The notes under the pieces were generated by a model that saw nothing but the letters and a program-made list of their open reading frames with translations, was not told where the DNA came from and searched no databases. Below are positions 40,254-52,981 of a DNA stretch of 64,000 nucleotides, piece by piece. The DNA lies in assembly GCF_000002425.4 (NCBI RefSeq), contig NC_037259.1, positions 4,803,481-4,867,480 of the forward strand. Direction: 5' to 3'. How positions within the stretch are numbered: position 1 is the first letter of the stretch; every line of letters begins with the position of its first letter. The position numbers were made by a program, and so were the translations under genes. The DNA comes from Physcomitrium patens. Taxonomy: Eukaryota > Streptophyta > Bryopsida > Funariales > Funariaceae.

Positions 40254-41189
40254 ATGGCAGAACTTCTCGAAATGAAGAGTGCAATGGCACAAATGCAATA
40301 GCAATTGAGGGAGTTAATGCTTGCGATGCATCAACTCAATTTACCACCACAAGGAGCAATAAGATTGGCAGGAAGTGAAGATATAGAAATGGTTGGAGTT
40401 GCTTCAACATCTGTACCAAATCATGTCCTTTCTCCTATAGTGGAATGCCCTTCAAATGTTAGAGAACCAAGAATTGCCCTACCTGAGAAGTTTGATGGCA
40501 CCAGATCTAAGTTTCAAGGATTTATCAATCAAGTACAACTAATGATTGAACTTCAACCCCAAAGTTATCCAACTCCAGGATCACAAGTTAGATTCATTGG
40601 TACGCTTCTTTCAGGTTCAGCACTATCGTGGTTTTCATCTTTTTTTGAACGACGAGATCCAATATTGGATAATCTAGAGGCTTTTTTGGCAGAGTTTTAA
40701 TCCATGTATGGAGAGCATGATACAATTCGTGTTGCAACCAATAAGATCCGTATTTTACGACAAGGCAATCGATTAGTAATGTTATATGCTTCACAATTTT
40801 GACAACTTGCAACTGATATCAAGTGAGATGATGCTGCAATTATTAGCCAATTTCTCTATGGATTACAATATGAGGTAAAAAAATTAATGTTCAACTTACC
40901 TGATCCTCAAACATTGAGTCAAGCAATTGACTTTGCTGTGAAGTGTGACAATCACCTTTTTGAATTTCGATCTGAGAACCGTATAAGTGGACCTCAACAT
41001 TACTATAATTCAATGGCAACACCAACACCTCTTCAACACATACATTCGGAAGTAGAGGATATGTAAATTGATGCAGTATATTTCAAACCTCTTACTGAGC
41101 AAGAAAAGACTCGTCATCGTCAAGAAGGATTATATTTATATTGTGGAGAATCAAAGCACACTGCTCAACTTTGTCCAAAGAAACGACAT
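40254..41189 (+). pseudogene. Element B gag
   Basis: Frame from ATG 40254 (MAELLEMKSAMAQMQ) through a retrotransposon gag region (RFIGTLLSGSALSWFSSFF, 40,590 on) to a zinc knuckle at about 41,130-41,175, where the first Cys is Tyr. In-frame stops are at 40299, 40698, 40800, 40824 and 41064. Each can be explained by a single C-to-T or G-to-A change of CAG/CAA, CGA or TGG. The frame is then cut by element D after codon CAT (41187-41189). It continues beyond D at 49713 and ends at TAG 49773. Confidence 0.85.
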
Positions 41190-42458
41190 TGTCGTGTTGT
41201 AACACGAGTATACCGTGAAAATATATAGAAAGGGGACTTTTATTAATGTTCAGTTACCTCGAATATTGGGAGCAACGACCAACTCCGGTGCAAATACTGA
41301 GTGGCCAGGTTCAGTCACCCTGTTACAGTCAGCCGGGGCATACTAAAATGCTCCGTTCGATTCCAATAACGAGAGTCAGTAGGAAGGAAAAGGACCAATT
41401 CACATGACGGGTGAGCCTAGTTCGAAGAGCCAATTGGATCCAATTTCTAGAATCCAATTCGGGTCCTCTTACCAAATATGAGACCTGAATTGGTCGGGCA
41501 ATCCAATGCAGTCTAATTACGGAAAAATCCAGGTCTTACTAAGGGCCTCAGTCAATCTGACGTGAAGGACCAATTTGATCCAATTACGGGAACATCCGGA
41601 TCTTACTACTGGACTCTTAGCCAATATGAGACTTGAATTGGTCGGGCGACTCAATGTGGTTCCGATTACGGGGTTTCGATTCTGTTTCAGGCTGTCCTGT
41701 TCTCTGTGCCGTTTTCGGGAACGATGTTTTCGGTAAAAGGATCTCTTAAAGGTAAAAACAGAGGAGAAAGCTTTGACGACGAGAGCCAATTTTGGATCCA
41801 AGCTCTGACGGTGGGAGCCAATTCCAAATCCAAGACGGAGGATTGAAGAAATTCAGAATTAAGGTTAAGAAATGAGAGGGGAGAGAATAAGTTTTTGGGG
41901 GATTTTTTGAAGGATCAGAGAGCTAGCTTCATGCTTCGGGCGGGGAAAAAAGACAAAAAATTGGGTTTTTTTTTTCTTCATAGGGTTTTGGGAAGACTGA
42001 GGCAATCGTTGTTGAAGTCAGTGTTGTAATGGTGAATCGAGATTTTTAATGAAGTGGGTTTGATTACTCTTGACTGTTTTGTGAAATCGAGTTACGTCTA
42101 TGATGAAGAATTAAAAGGGTATCTATAGGATTGAATATGCGAAGTGAATGAAATTTTTTGGGTTAATCTAACGAGACTATCAGTGGATACAAGATTGTGA
42201 GTATAAAGCGGTATCGAAGATTAGCAGTTTGAGTTGTTCGGGGTTCTCTGTAACGTCTAGAGACCTACCGGCTGGGACAAAAAGGACTTCGGTGAGCAGT
42301 CAAAGGGCATCCGTATAGATTTACGGTGTATTCTTGCAGTCGTTTATATTCCAACAGTCAAAAACTAATAGACTGCTTGACTATTGGCGAATCTCCATAC
42401 TACCTTCTACAGTCAGACGTCCGGCGCGTTCTCGAGCAGGAAAGCACATAATACGACA
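41190..42458 (+). repeat. 5' LTR of element D
   Basis: 1269 bp with perfect 6-bp terminal inverted TGTCGT/ACGACA. It shares interior blocks with the solo LTR at 52982-54303 but is a distinct subfamily. Confidence 0.92.
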
Positions 42459-42498
42459 AAAGTGGTGAACCCAACGTGAACACTTGAGGTAGAAGGTA

Positions 42499-45400
42499 TT
42501 GGATTTCGTTTGGTTTTATTTTTATTATATGGAAAACAAAAATAAAAATTTTGAAGGATTTTTGGGAGGAGTTTTTGGTGGCGGTTCTTCTAAAGGACAA
42601 GGTATGCACATGGATCCATTTATTGCTAGTATGTTTCAAGCCTTCTCATTATCAATGCAGCAACAGCAAAGCAATGATCGAAAGGAAGCTTTGGCAACCA
42701 AAGTATTGCAAGCAGTGGTCAATAAAATTGATCAATTTGATGGGAGGAATATTTCAAGGTATTTAAGATGTTATGTTTGTGAAATGGAATTAAATCCGGT
42801 TTCTGAGAAGAAAATGGTTGAATTATTTGGACTTGCCACGATACCGGAGATAAGAGACCATATTACATCGATTACAGATCGTTATGGAAATTCATGGGAG
42901 GTTTTTTCACATGCATTGAAAGACAAATATTTCTTGAAAGATGCTGATCGCGTTACTAAGAAGTTGTTTCTGGAATGGATTGAACGGCCCAATAAGAATT
43001 TGCAAGCAACAGAGCTACTAAGGGAATTTGAGAGGCAGTACTCTCAATTGTCAAAGGTAGAAAAATTGACATTGGAGCCGAACAAAGTTGATCTATTTCT
43101 TCAAGCTGTTGATGGAAAATTACAAGGAAAATTAGAACTCCTTCTTGAAGACAAAGAAGAAGATGAAGGATTGACAACAAAGTGGAAGAACGTTGAAGAT
43201 GCGGACGGGTTGCTTATAAAAAGAGAAAAGAGGAAGGATAGGAGCAATATTCCGAAAATAGTACAAGCATCCTAAGCTCCAGTACATACAACACCACCAA
43301 CAATGCCTACAGTTCACCCTTCGACATCCTTATCAACGAAAGCAGATATGGAGATGGAAGAAATTATACGAGGAATGCGAGATCTTCAAATCAAATTGGC
43401 AAGACTTCAAGAGAATACTTCTACAAACAATTCGAAGAGTGTTTCAAGACAAGGATATGTACAAAGATGCATTTGGTGTGATGACGCTTCACACACTAGA
43501 AAAGATTGCAATGAATTTAATAATATGATATGGCTAGGAATTATTTGCTGGAAAGATGGAAAGATAGCATTAAAAGATAGAGAGGATCTTCTTCAAACCA
43601 ATTTTGGCATGGGAGGAATGAGAGCATTGGTTCAAGATTACCTAAAAGAACATGAAACATCAGCACGAGAAAGTGCAAGTTATGGTGCTAGAGTAGATAA
43701 TGACCTTGGTAGAAGAACGAAAACTAGTGAGTTTTGGTCTTTTGCCATTTCTACAATGCAAGAAGGGAAATTACCTCGAGAAGCGTTATTGAGGACTGCA
43801 GCTACAATACGAGGTAGAACAGGTTGGGAGGATCCTGTTGAGTCTCTTTCAGTTCATGCACATATTGTTAAGAGCCAACATGAAGCTTTGATGGAAGAAA
43901 AGAGACGAGTAAATTTTGATGATATGAGAGAAGGAAATTCTTCTAAGAGGCAAACTCGAGGAGACAAGGCTCGGGAGGCAGCTTCAGAAGAATTGCCTGT
44001 AAAGGATACCTCAGCATTATTGGGAGAAAAAACAAAGGAGACAAAAGATAAGGGCAAATCAATTGCTTATAAGCTACTTTCTGACATTGAAGCGGCAACA
44101 AATTTAAAAGGGATGTAAGAAGAACGTATATTAAACGCTAAGGTGGAATTCACATTGAAAGAAGTCTTGAAAATTGCAAAGAAGGAGTTTCATGATGTTA
44201 TCATTGACAGAATTAAGCGAAAGAGGCAATTAATGGGCGAAACTGGAATGAGTCATGCTATTGATGCAAGAATATATAGAGATGAAGAAGAGGTTGATAT
44301 TGGTTACAAGCAACCAACAAATGAAAAGAATGGGTATAATCAACGAGTACGTTTCGAAGATTATAGTGATAAGGAAATGGAAACCTTGAGCCATTATACT
44401 CGAAAGCATTGAGGAAGGGCAACTACTGAGGTATTGGTGAAAGTAAGAGATATAGAAGAACCAATTGTTGCTTTAGTCGACCATGGTTTTGAAATAAATC
44501 TCATGTCTAAAGATCTTTATAAGAAACAAAAATGGCCAATTGATATGGAATATGGATGGGCAATACGAACAGCTAATAACACACGGGGCGAATTATATGG
44601 AGCTTGTTCAGATGTCAAAATTCGGATTGGGGATGTTGAGACGGAACAACATTTCTTTGTTCAAGATACAACGTCTTATCCGTTGATTTTAGGACAACCT
44701 TATATTACGGCAACACGGATGGAAACAAAAGTACTTGATGATGGTTCTGCTTATGCAAGGGTACGTAGCGAGGATGGGAGGAAAGTTGTACAATTTCTAA
44801 CAGTACCTCCTAACCATGAATAGAATCGAGATAGGTTGAGGGAGAAACCATTGCCAAAGATTGTTGAAAGATTTAAGGATTTTGGGGAGGTACCACTGTA
44901 AAGCTAGATTATGGAGGTACAAAAGAGGAGGTACTCTCGCAAGATGAAGGTGCCTTTGATGCGAGTTTTATTGGTATATTGGAGAATGGAAATATTATGT
45001 ATAAGAAAGTTGATGATTTTAAAAGAAAAGAAAGAAAAAGATTATATAATATAGAAAGAGAATTATGCAAATTAGGTACATTGCAAGATGATGAGAGGAT
45101 TTTTATGTGTTTATGAAGAAAATGGACTAGAAGATTCATTGGAATTGATTACATCTATTGGGTTAGGGGATAATGATAAGATTGTTGAGATTCATTCAAG
45201 AGAGGTTTATACCATACTTGAATCTTTTCAAGCACCAGAAGTCACTGTAGAGACGAGATATAAAATGGCAGATAAGAAGGTAAAGCTTATTGTCGGACTA
45301 TTACTAGAAGATTCTAAGGAACAAATGGGGGAAGCATCAAAAGAAGCAAGTTTAAGAGATCTAATGAGTATTGGACATCAGTTTACTAAAGAGACTTTTG

Positions 45401-48378
45401 AAGAATTGAAGATTGGTTCTGATGGTTCTTTATTGTCGGAGGAAATTACTTGCTTCAAAAAGATGTTGGCTAAACAAGGTAGATCGTTTGCCTTCGAATG
45501 TCATGAAATTGGGTGTGTGGATCCGAATATTATAACACCTATGGTTATCTTCACTGTATCGCATGTACCTTGGAATCTAAGACCGATTCCAATACCGAGG
45601 GCACATTTACCTAAATTGGTGGAACTATTAAAAGAAAAGATAAAGATGAAAATATTGGAACCTTTATTTGTGCCATATTCTAGTCGATGGTTTATGGTAC
45701 CTAAGAAGAATGGGTCACTACGGTTTATTCAAGATATGCAACCAATGAATGTAATAACTATCAGAAATGCAGAAATTGGACCTATTGTGGATGAATTTGC
45801 TGAGGCGTTTGCTAGAAGGGCGATCTATTCAATGGGTGACTTGTATTCAGGTTATGATCAATTTCAACTTACCGAAGGAAGTAGAGATATGACAACAATG
45901 AGGACACCACTTGGATTGGTTAGAATGTGCACTCTTTCTCAAGGCACGACCAACTCAGTTGCGTATATGATGAATGGGATGAATAAGGTATTGAGAGATT
46001 TTATTCCAGAAAAGACTATGCCTTTTCTGGATGATGTTCCTATAAAAGGGTACAGAGAAGGAGACAAGGATGAAAGTTTAGATATGAGGGGGTGTCCCAA
46101 ATATGTTATTTATCATATACAAGATTGTGAAAAGATTTTAACTCGGCTTGGAGAAGTTCATCTTACATTATCGGGTATGAAGTCCGTATTTGGAGTACGA
46201 GAGGTTGTGATTGTTGGACATTTATGTGAATCTTACGGAAGAAAACCAGATCCGACTAAAGTTGATGCAATTAGAAGGATGAAAGAGGATTGTGATTCTT
46301 TAACAGAGGTTCGCAGGTTTTTAGGTGCTTGTATATTTTATCGAATCTGGATCCCTCATTATGCTCACATAGCGGATTCATTATATGAAGTCTTACGCAA
46401 GGATTACTGATTTAAATGGAAAGAAAGGCATATTCAGGCAATGCAAAGATTGAAGAAATTATTGATGTCACCTCCAATATTGAGGAAGGTTGATTATAAG
46501 TGCAATAGACCAGTGATTCTTACTGTGGACGCTAGTCTAATTGCCATTGGATGGGCTGTGGGTCAAGATGATTCCAGTGGGAAGAGATTTGCAGTTCGAT
46601 TTGGAGCTAAAGTTTTAAGTATTTGTCAGCGTGTATATTCGCAAGTCAAAAGAGAACTTTGGGGAGTTGTTTCGGCTATGAAACCTGAAAAGGACTATTT
46701 GATTGGAGTAGTAGTAGTAATTGAAATAGATTGCTTGCCATTGCTTGGAATGATTATTAACTGTTCAACACGAGATATTGCAATGTTGAGATGGATTGCT
46801 TATATTAAGTCACTAAATCCGGAATTTAAGCATGTTACTGGGAAGGACAATTTAGTAGTAGACATGCTATCTCGAGCAAGATATGAGAGGGAAGACAAAA
46901 TGGTTGAAGACATTGATGACGTCAGATTGAAATTCTATTCAATATCAAATCTCAACAGGGAGGACAAGCTATTTCTTGAAGAATCTTATGAAGGAGAATT
47001 ATTGGATATTAGTCATTACTTAAATACCTTGACTAAGCAAGGGAATCGGTCTACAAAAAAATTCAAACAAATAAGAAAAAAAACATATGGATTTTTACTT
47101 CGAGATGGATTCTTATGGAAGAGACCGAAGAAAGGAATTGGGATGCCACGACGAGTGATAAGCAAAAAGGAAGAAAAACTAAAATTATTAAAGGAGTTTC
47201 ATGATAGTTTATGGGCAGGGCATAGAGGAATCTAAGCTACTTTTGCTAAACTCAAGGAACGATATTGGTGGAAAAATATGTATCAAGATGTGCTCTCATT
47301 TGTAGAGTCATGTGAAATCTGTCAATCGTATTCTAATATCCGACATCGAGATGGTCTTCATCCTAAGTATCCTCTGGCTATTCATTTTAAATGGGTTGTT
47401 GATTTGATTATTATGCCAGTTGGGTTATGGCAGATGAGATATTTGGTTTTAGCTTGTGAAGATTTATCAAATCAAGTAGAAGGAAGAGCATTGAGGACAA
47501 AATCTACAGAGGGGATTTGTAGGTTTTTGCTTGAAGATGTCATTTGCCGCTACGGATGCGTAGGAAAAATCACTGCAGATCGTGGAGAATTAAATGCACA
47601 AGAAGCTCGTAAGTTCTTTGAAAGATGTGGAGTTAAACTATCACTGACTACTGCTTATAATTCAGAAGGGAATGCAAAAAGCGAACGAGGTCACCCACCG
47701 ATTGTGAAAGCATTAGTTAAAGCTTGTAATGGGAAAGTTAGAGAGTGGCCACGGCTTTTGTCGTTTGCATTATGGGCTGATCGAACAACACATAGTTCGG
47801 TGACAGGATATATGCCAGTAGAACTTATGACAGGTCGAAAACCAATTATGTCGATTGAAGAAAAGGTACTTACTTGGAGTATGCTACCATGGGAAGATGG
47901 ATTGATAAGAGAAGAACTTCTGGCTATTAGGATTCAACAATTGGAGCAAAGATCGAAAGATGTGCAGATAGCATTGGAAAGGTTAAAAAGAGCAAGGTTA
48001 TAAAACAAGGCGCGATTCGATAAGCAACATCGAATGAGACCAAAAGCAATCAAAGAAGGTGACTGGGTACTTGTTTATGACAATAGTCTGGATAATCAAC
48101 ATAGTATTTTGCGGAAATTTTCAAAATGTTGGTTTGGACCATATGTAGTAACAACTGTTCATGATAATGCGACTTACTCATTACGGGAGTTAGATGGTAC
48201 AAAATTGAAAATACCAATTGCAGGGAAGCGAGTAAAAATATTTAAACGAAGACATGCAGAGATGAATATGGAAGACCTTAATGAAGGTATAGAGATTCCG
48301 CAGTAACAAGATGAAAGTGATTTGGATAATGAAGGTGACGAAGACGAACTAGACAAAGACGTAGAGGATATATTCTAA
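42499..48378 (+). pseudogene. Element D Gag-Pol polyprotein, interrupted by stops
   Basis: Domains in order, almost all in one frame. Gag 42499-44118 has a CX2CX4HX4C zinc knuckle (43468-43509). The aspartic protease (44434-44823) has active-site VDHG where most retropepsins have D-S/T-G. RT spans 45088-46410, with FLDD (46024-46035) in place of YxDD. RNase H is 46441-46900. The integrase has an HHCC zinc-binding region (about 47,200-47,330), a DDE-type core and a C-terminal GDWVLVYD..LDNQH segment (48,058 on). No chromodomain is seen. Stops at 43273, 44116, 44410, 44821, 46408, 47233, 48001 and 48304 break the frame. From about 44,899 to 45,113 the coding reads in the +1 frame between two compensating indels. 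The VDHG and FLDD variants may be normal for this lineage. Confidence 0.88.
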
Positions 48379-48440
48379 ATCAAACAGCAATTAGGTAAAT
48401 TGGGGCATACCGGAGGATGCACAGGTTCGGAGGGGATGGA

Positions 48441-49708
48441 TGTCGTGTTGTAACACGAGTATACCGTGAAAATATAAAGAAAGGGGACTTTTATTAATGT
48501 TCAGTTACCTCGAATATTGGGAGCAACGACCAACACCGGTGCAAATACTGAGTGGTCAGGTTCAGTCACCCTGTTACAGTCAGCCGGGGCATACTGAAAT
48601 GTTCCGTTCGATTCCAATAACGAGAGTCAGTAGGAAGGAAAAGGACCAATTCACATGATGGATGAGCCTAGTTCGAAGAACCAATTGGATCCAATTTCAA
48701 GAATCCAATCTGGGTCCTCTTACCAAATATGAGACCTGAATTGGTCGGACAATCCAATGCAGTCTAATTACAGGAAAATCCAGGTCTTACTAAGGGCCTC
48801 AGCCAATCTGATGCGAAGGACCAATTTGATTCAATTACGGGAACATCCGGGTCTTACTACTGGACTCTTAGCCAATATGAGACTTGAATTGGTCGGGCGA
48901 CTCAATGTGGTTCTGATTACGGGGTTTCGATTCTGTTTCAGGCTGTCCTGTTCTCTGTGCCGTTTCCGGGAACGATGTTTTCGGTAAAAGGATCTCTTAA
49001 AGGTAAAAACAGAGGAGAAAGCTTTGACGACGAGAGCCAATTTTGGATCCAAGCTCTGATGGTGGGAGCCAATTCCAAATCCAAGATGGAGGATTGAAGA
49101 AATTCAGAATTAAGGTTAAGAAATGAGAGGGGAGAGAATAAGTTTTGGGAGGATTTTTTGAAGGATCAGAGAGCTAGCTTCATGCTTCGGGCGGGGAAAA
49201 AAGACAAAAAATTGGGTTTTTTTTTCTTCATAGGGTTTTGGGAAGACTGAGGCAATCGTTGTTGAAGTCAGTGTTGTAATGGTGAATCGAGATTTTTAAT
49301 GAAGTGGGTTTGATTACTCTTGACTATTTTGTGAAATCGAGTTACGTCTATGATGAAGAATTAAAAAGGTATCTATAGGATTGAGTATGAGGAGTGAATG
49401 AAATTTATTGGATTAATCTAATGAGACAGTCAGTGGATATAAGATCGTGAGTTTAAAGCGGTATCGAAGATTAGCAGTTTGAGTTGTTCGGGGTTCTCTG
49501 TAACGTCTAGAGACCTACCGGCCGGGACAAAAAGGACTTCGGTGAGCAGTCGAAGGGCATCCGTATAGATTTACGGTGTATTCTTGCAGTCGTTTATATT
49601 CCAACAGTCAAAAATTGATAGACTGCTTGACTATTGGTGAATCTCCATACTACCTTCTACAGCCAAACGTCTGACGTATTTTCGAGCAGGAAAGCACGTA
49701 ATACAACA
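48441..49708 (+). repeat. 3' LTR of element D
   Basis: 1268 bp, nearly identical to 41190-42458 with a few percent scattered differences, most of them C/T or G/A. Confidence 0.92.
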
Positions 49709-49712
49709 ACGT

Positions 49713-52700
49713 AATCACAAAATGAGGAGTATGGCTGTGAAAGAAGACAATATGTCAGAAAACGAGTTTGTCTAGCTACAATAGTGACCGTGCGGCTCGA
49801 ACCTTGCACAACATCTAGTAAAGGTCCTATTCTCTCCTCAGAGCCCTCTTCTTGTTTTACATTAAATGTTATTTTAGGACCTAAATATTACAAAGTCTCT
49901 GCCTTGTTAGATTCAGGAGCCTCAGCGTGTTTTTTAGATGAAGAATTTACTAAAAGACATAGCATATCTTTAATAAAGAAAACTAAACCTGTTCATGTAG
50001 AAGTCATAGATGGTCGTCTATTGTCTTCTGGAGATATTACTCACAAAACCCTTCCTATAGAAGTAATAATCAATGGTCATAATAGTTTTGTAGTATTTAA
50101 TATTATTATATCTCCTTCTAATCCAGTCATTTTAGGTTTATCGTGGTTAGAAAAATACAACCCTCAAATAGACTGGATTTTTCGAACTCTTACTTTCTCT
50201 AAAAGTATAACTAATAGTGTAGTTAATCAAGTAGAGAGTCATAAGTCCAGTTCAATTAAACCCGTATTTATAGGTGCAAAAGCTTTTTTGCATGCTGCTA
50301 TGAAAGAATCATCATACATTATTTATCCTACACCCGTTTCTACTGGTGAAAAGACTTCAAGTGGCATTCCAAGCCAATATCAAGAATTTTAAGATGTATT
50401 TGAAAAAAAAAATGCGGATACACTCTCGGAACATCGTCCCTATGATTGCTCAATTGACCTTCAAGAAGGAGCACAACCGCCATTCGGACCAATCTATAGT
50501 TTATCACAAAATGAGTTGGCTGAACTCAAGGAGTATATTGAAGAAAATCTAGCCAAGAATTTCATATGCCATTCTAAATCTCCAGCAGGAGCTCCAATTC
50601 TATTTGTGAAGAAAAAAGATGGATCATTGCGGATGTGTGTTGATTATCGAGGACTCAACAAGATTACCATCAAAAATAGGTATCCACTACCTTTAATATC
50701 TTGACTTCTTGATCAGCTGAATCAAGCTAAGATCTATACAAAAATAGATCTTTGGGGAGCATACAATCTAGTACGCATCAAAGAAGGAGATGAATGGAAG
50801 ACTGCGTTTCGAACTAGGTATGGACATTTTGAATACAACGTCATGCCTTTTGGACTTACAAATGCACCAGCAACTTTTCAACATGTAATGAATGATGTTT
50901 TTTGAGAGTTTTTGGACGATTTTGTGGTATGTTATCTAGACGACATCTTGATCTATTCTAAGAATCCAGAAGAACCTGAACTTCATGTTCGTCGTGTGTT
51001 ACAAAAATTAAGAGATGCAGGACTCTATGCCAAAATAGAAAAATGTGTATTCCACACTACTCAAGTCGATTTCTTAGGTTACATCATTTCAAATGATAGA
51101 CTTATCATAGATCCTAAGAAAGTTCAAACTATTATAGATTGGAAGATCCCAAAAACAGTAAGAGATGTCGAATGTTTTTTGGGATTTGCCAACTACTATC
51201 GAATCTTCATCAAAGACTTCTCTCGAATTGCAGCTCCACTTACACGTTTGACTTGTAAAAACAAACTCCAATGGAATCAAGAAGCGGAAGTTACTTTTGA
51301 ATCTTTAAAGACAGCGTTTGATTCTACACCAATCTTGTATCGTGTTGATTTTTCCAAAGCATTCTTTATGGAAACAAATGCATCGGACTTTGCTCTAGGT
51401 GCAGTTTTATCACAAATGGGAACAGATGACAAACTTCATCCAGTAGCTTTTCATTCAAGAAAATTCTCAGCAGCAAAAATCAATTATGAGATCCACGACA
51501 AAGAACTTCTTGCAATTGTGGATTCTTTTCAAGAATGGCGTCATTATTTAGAAGGCGCTTCTAGTCCAGTCACCGTATATACGGATCATAAGAACCTCGA
51601 ATATTTTATGTCAGCACGCATATTAAATCGTCGCCAAGCTCATCGGAGCATGTCTTTATCAAGATTCGAGTTCATCATCATTTATCGTCCAAGAAAACAA
51701 CAAGGTTTATTCGATGCCTTGTCTAAACGTTCTTATCTTGTACCAAAAGAAGAAAATGTAGCTTTTGAGTAACAAAGAACGGTTCTCTTGAAGCCGAAGT
51801 AATTTCATCTTCGAGCAATAAAATCAACATTGACTATTGATTTGACTTTTCTTAAACAAGTCCAGTTAAGTATGTCTTCAGACCCTCTTGTTCGTGATAT
51901 CAAGAACAATTCTTCTAAATCTCATGATCTATCTAAATTTGAATTCAAGAACAACCTACTCTATTTTAAAGGACGCTTATATGTTCCAGAAGGAGAAGCA
52001 CATTTACGTGTTCTTCAAGCTCGTCATGACTTCTCAGCAGATATTTTGGATATAATAAGACTTTGGAGCTGATATCTAGGGATTTTTGGTGGCCTCAAAT
52101 GTGAAAAGCAGTTAAAGATTTTATACAATCATGTGAAGTTTGTTCAAGATCGAAAACTCCTCGATATCGACCTTTTGGACTTCTTCAGCCATTATCCATT
52201 CCAGAACAACCATGGTCTTCTGTTTCTATAGACTTCATCATTGATCTTCTAATCTCAGATTCTTATGATTCTATATTCATGATAGTAGATCGTTTTACCA
52301 AGATCGCACATTTTGTATCATGTACAAAATCTATCACAGGTGAAGAAACAGCTAAGCTCTTTCTTTACAATATCTATCGCTATCATGGATTACCCAAGGA
52401 TATTATATCAGATAGGAGAACTCAATTTGTATCAAGATTTTCGCGGACTCTTTTCAAGATTCTTAAAGTAGATATAAAACTATCTTCGGCATTCTATCCT
52501 CAAACTAATGGATAAACGGAGCGTGTTAATCAAGTTTTGGAGCAATATTTAAGATGTACCATTAATTACCAACAAGATGATTGGACAAATCTTTTGCCAT
52601 TGACAGAGTTTGCTTACAATAACACGGTACATTCTTCTACAAAACAAACACCTTTCTTTGCTAATTATGGTTATCATCCACGACTTGATACTTTTGACTT

Positions 52701-52981
52701 TTCAAAAGTTGATAATCCTGTTGCGAAAGATTTGGCAATTCATTTATCAGAGCTACATGCAACGATGAAGGCATAGTTAAAAGAGGCTCAAGAACAACAA
52801 AAGGTCAATGCGGATGTCTATCGAAAGGAACAACCATCATTCATCTTGGGTGATAAGGTATGGCTACTTCATTGTAATATGAAGACCACTCGTCCTTGTG
52901 ACAAGTTGGACTATCGAAGGCTGGGTTCATTTTCTATTTCTGCACAAATCAATCCAGTTGCATATCGTTTACATCTACCGG
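49713..52981 (+). pseudogene. Element B pol (protease, RT, RNase H, integrase)
   Basis: Protease LLDSGAS (about 49,905-49,925). RT follows from [21 protein letters not shown] to the YLDD box (50933-50944). RNase H covers about 51,340-51,720 (METNASDFALGAVLSQ, DKELLAIVDSFQEW, YTDHKNLEYF). The integrase zinc-binding region is about 52,010-52,160, and the core (IVDRFTKIAHFVSCTKS) starts near 52,280. Stops at 50390, 50702, 50903, 51770, 51800, 52102, 52513 and 52774 fit loss of CAA, CAG or CGA codons. One 1-base deletion near 52,035-52,045 shifts the frame. The frame is -1 relative to gag. Confidence 0.9.

Larger units (their letters stand above)
41190..49708 (+). mobile_element. Element D: full-length Ty3/gypsy element of a second lineage, nested in B
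   Basis: The LTRs are 1269 bp (41190-42458) and 1268 bp (48441-49708), begin TGTCGTGTTG and end TACGACA/TACAACA. The flanks ACAT (41186-41189) and ACGT (49709-49712) fit a 4-bp target duplication with one transition, and removing the element restores B's gag frame. Just after the 5' LTR is TGGTGAACCCAACGTG, the expected place for a primer-binding site. GGAGGGGATGGA (48429-48440) is the polypurine tract. One reading frame runs across the interior, interrupted mainly by stops. The element is younger than B because it interrupts it. Confidence 0.92.
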
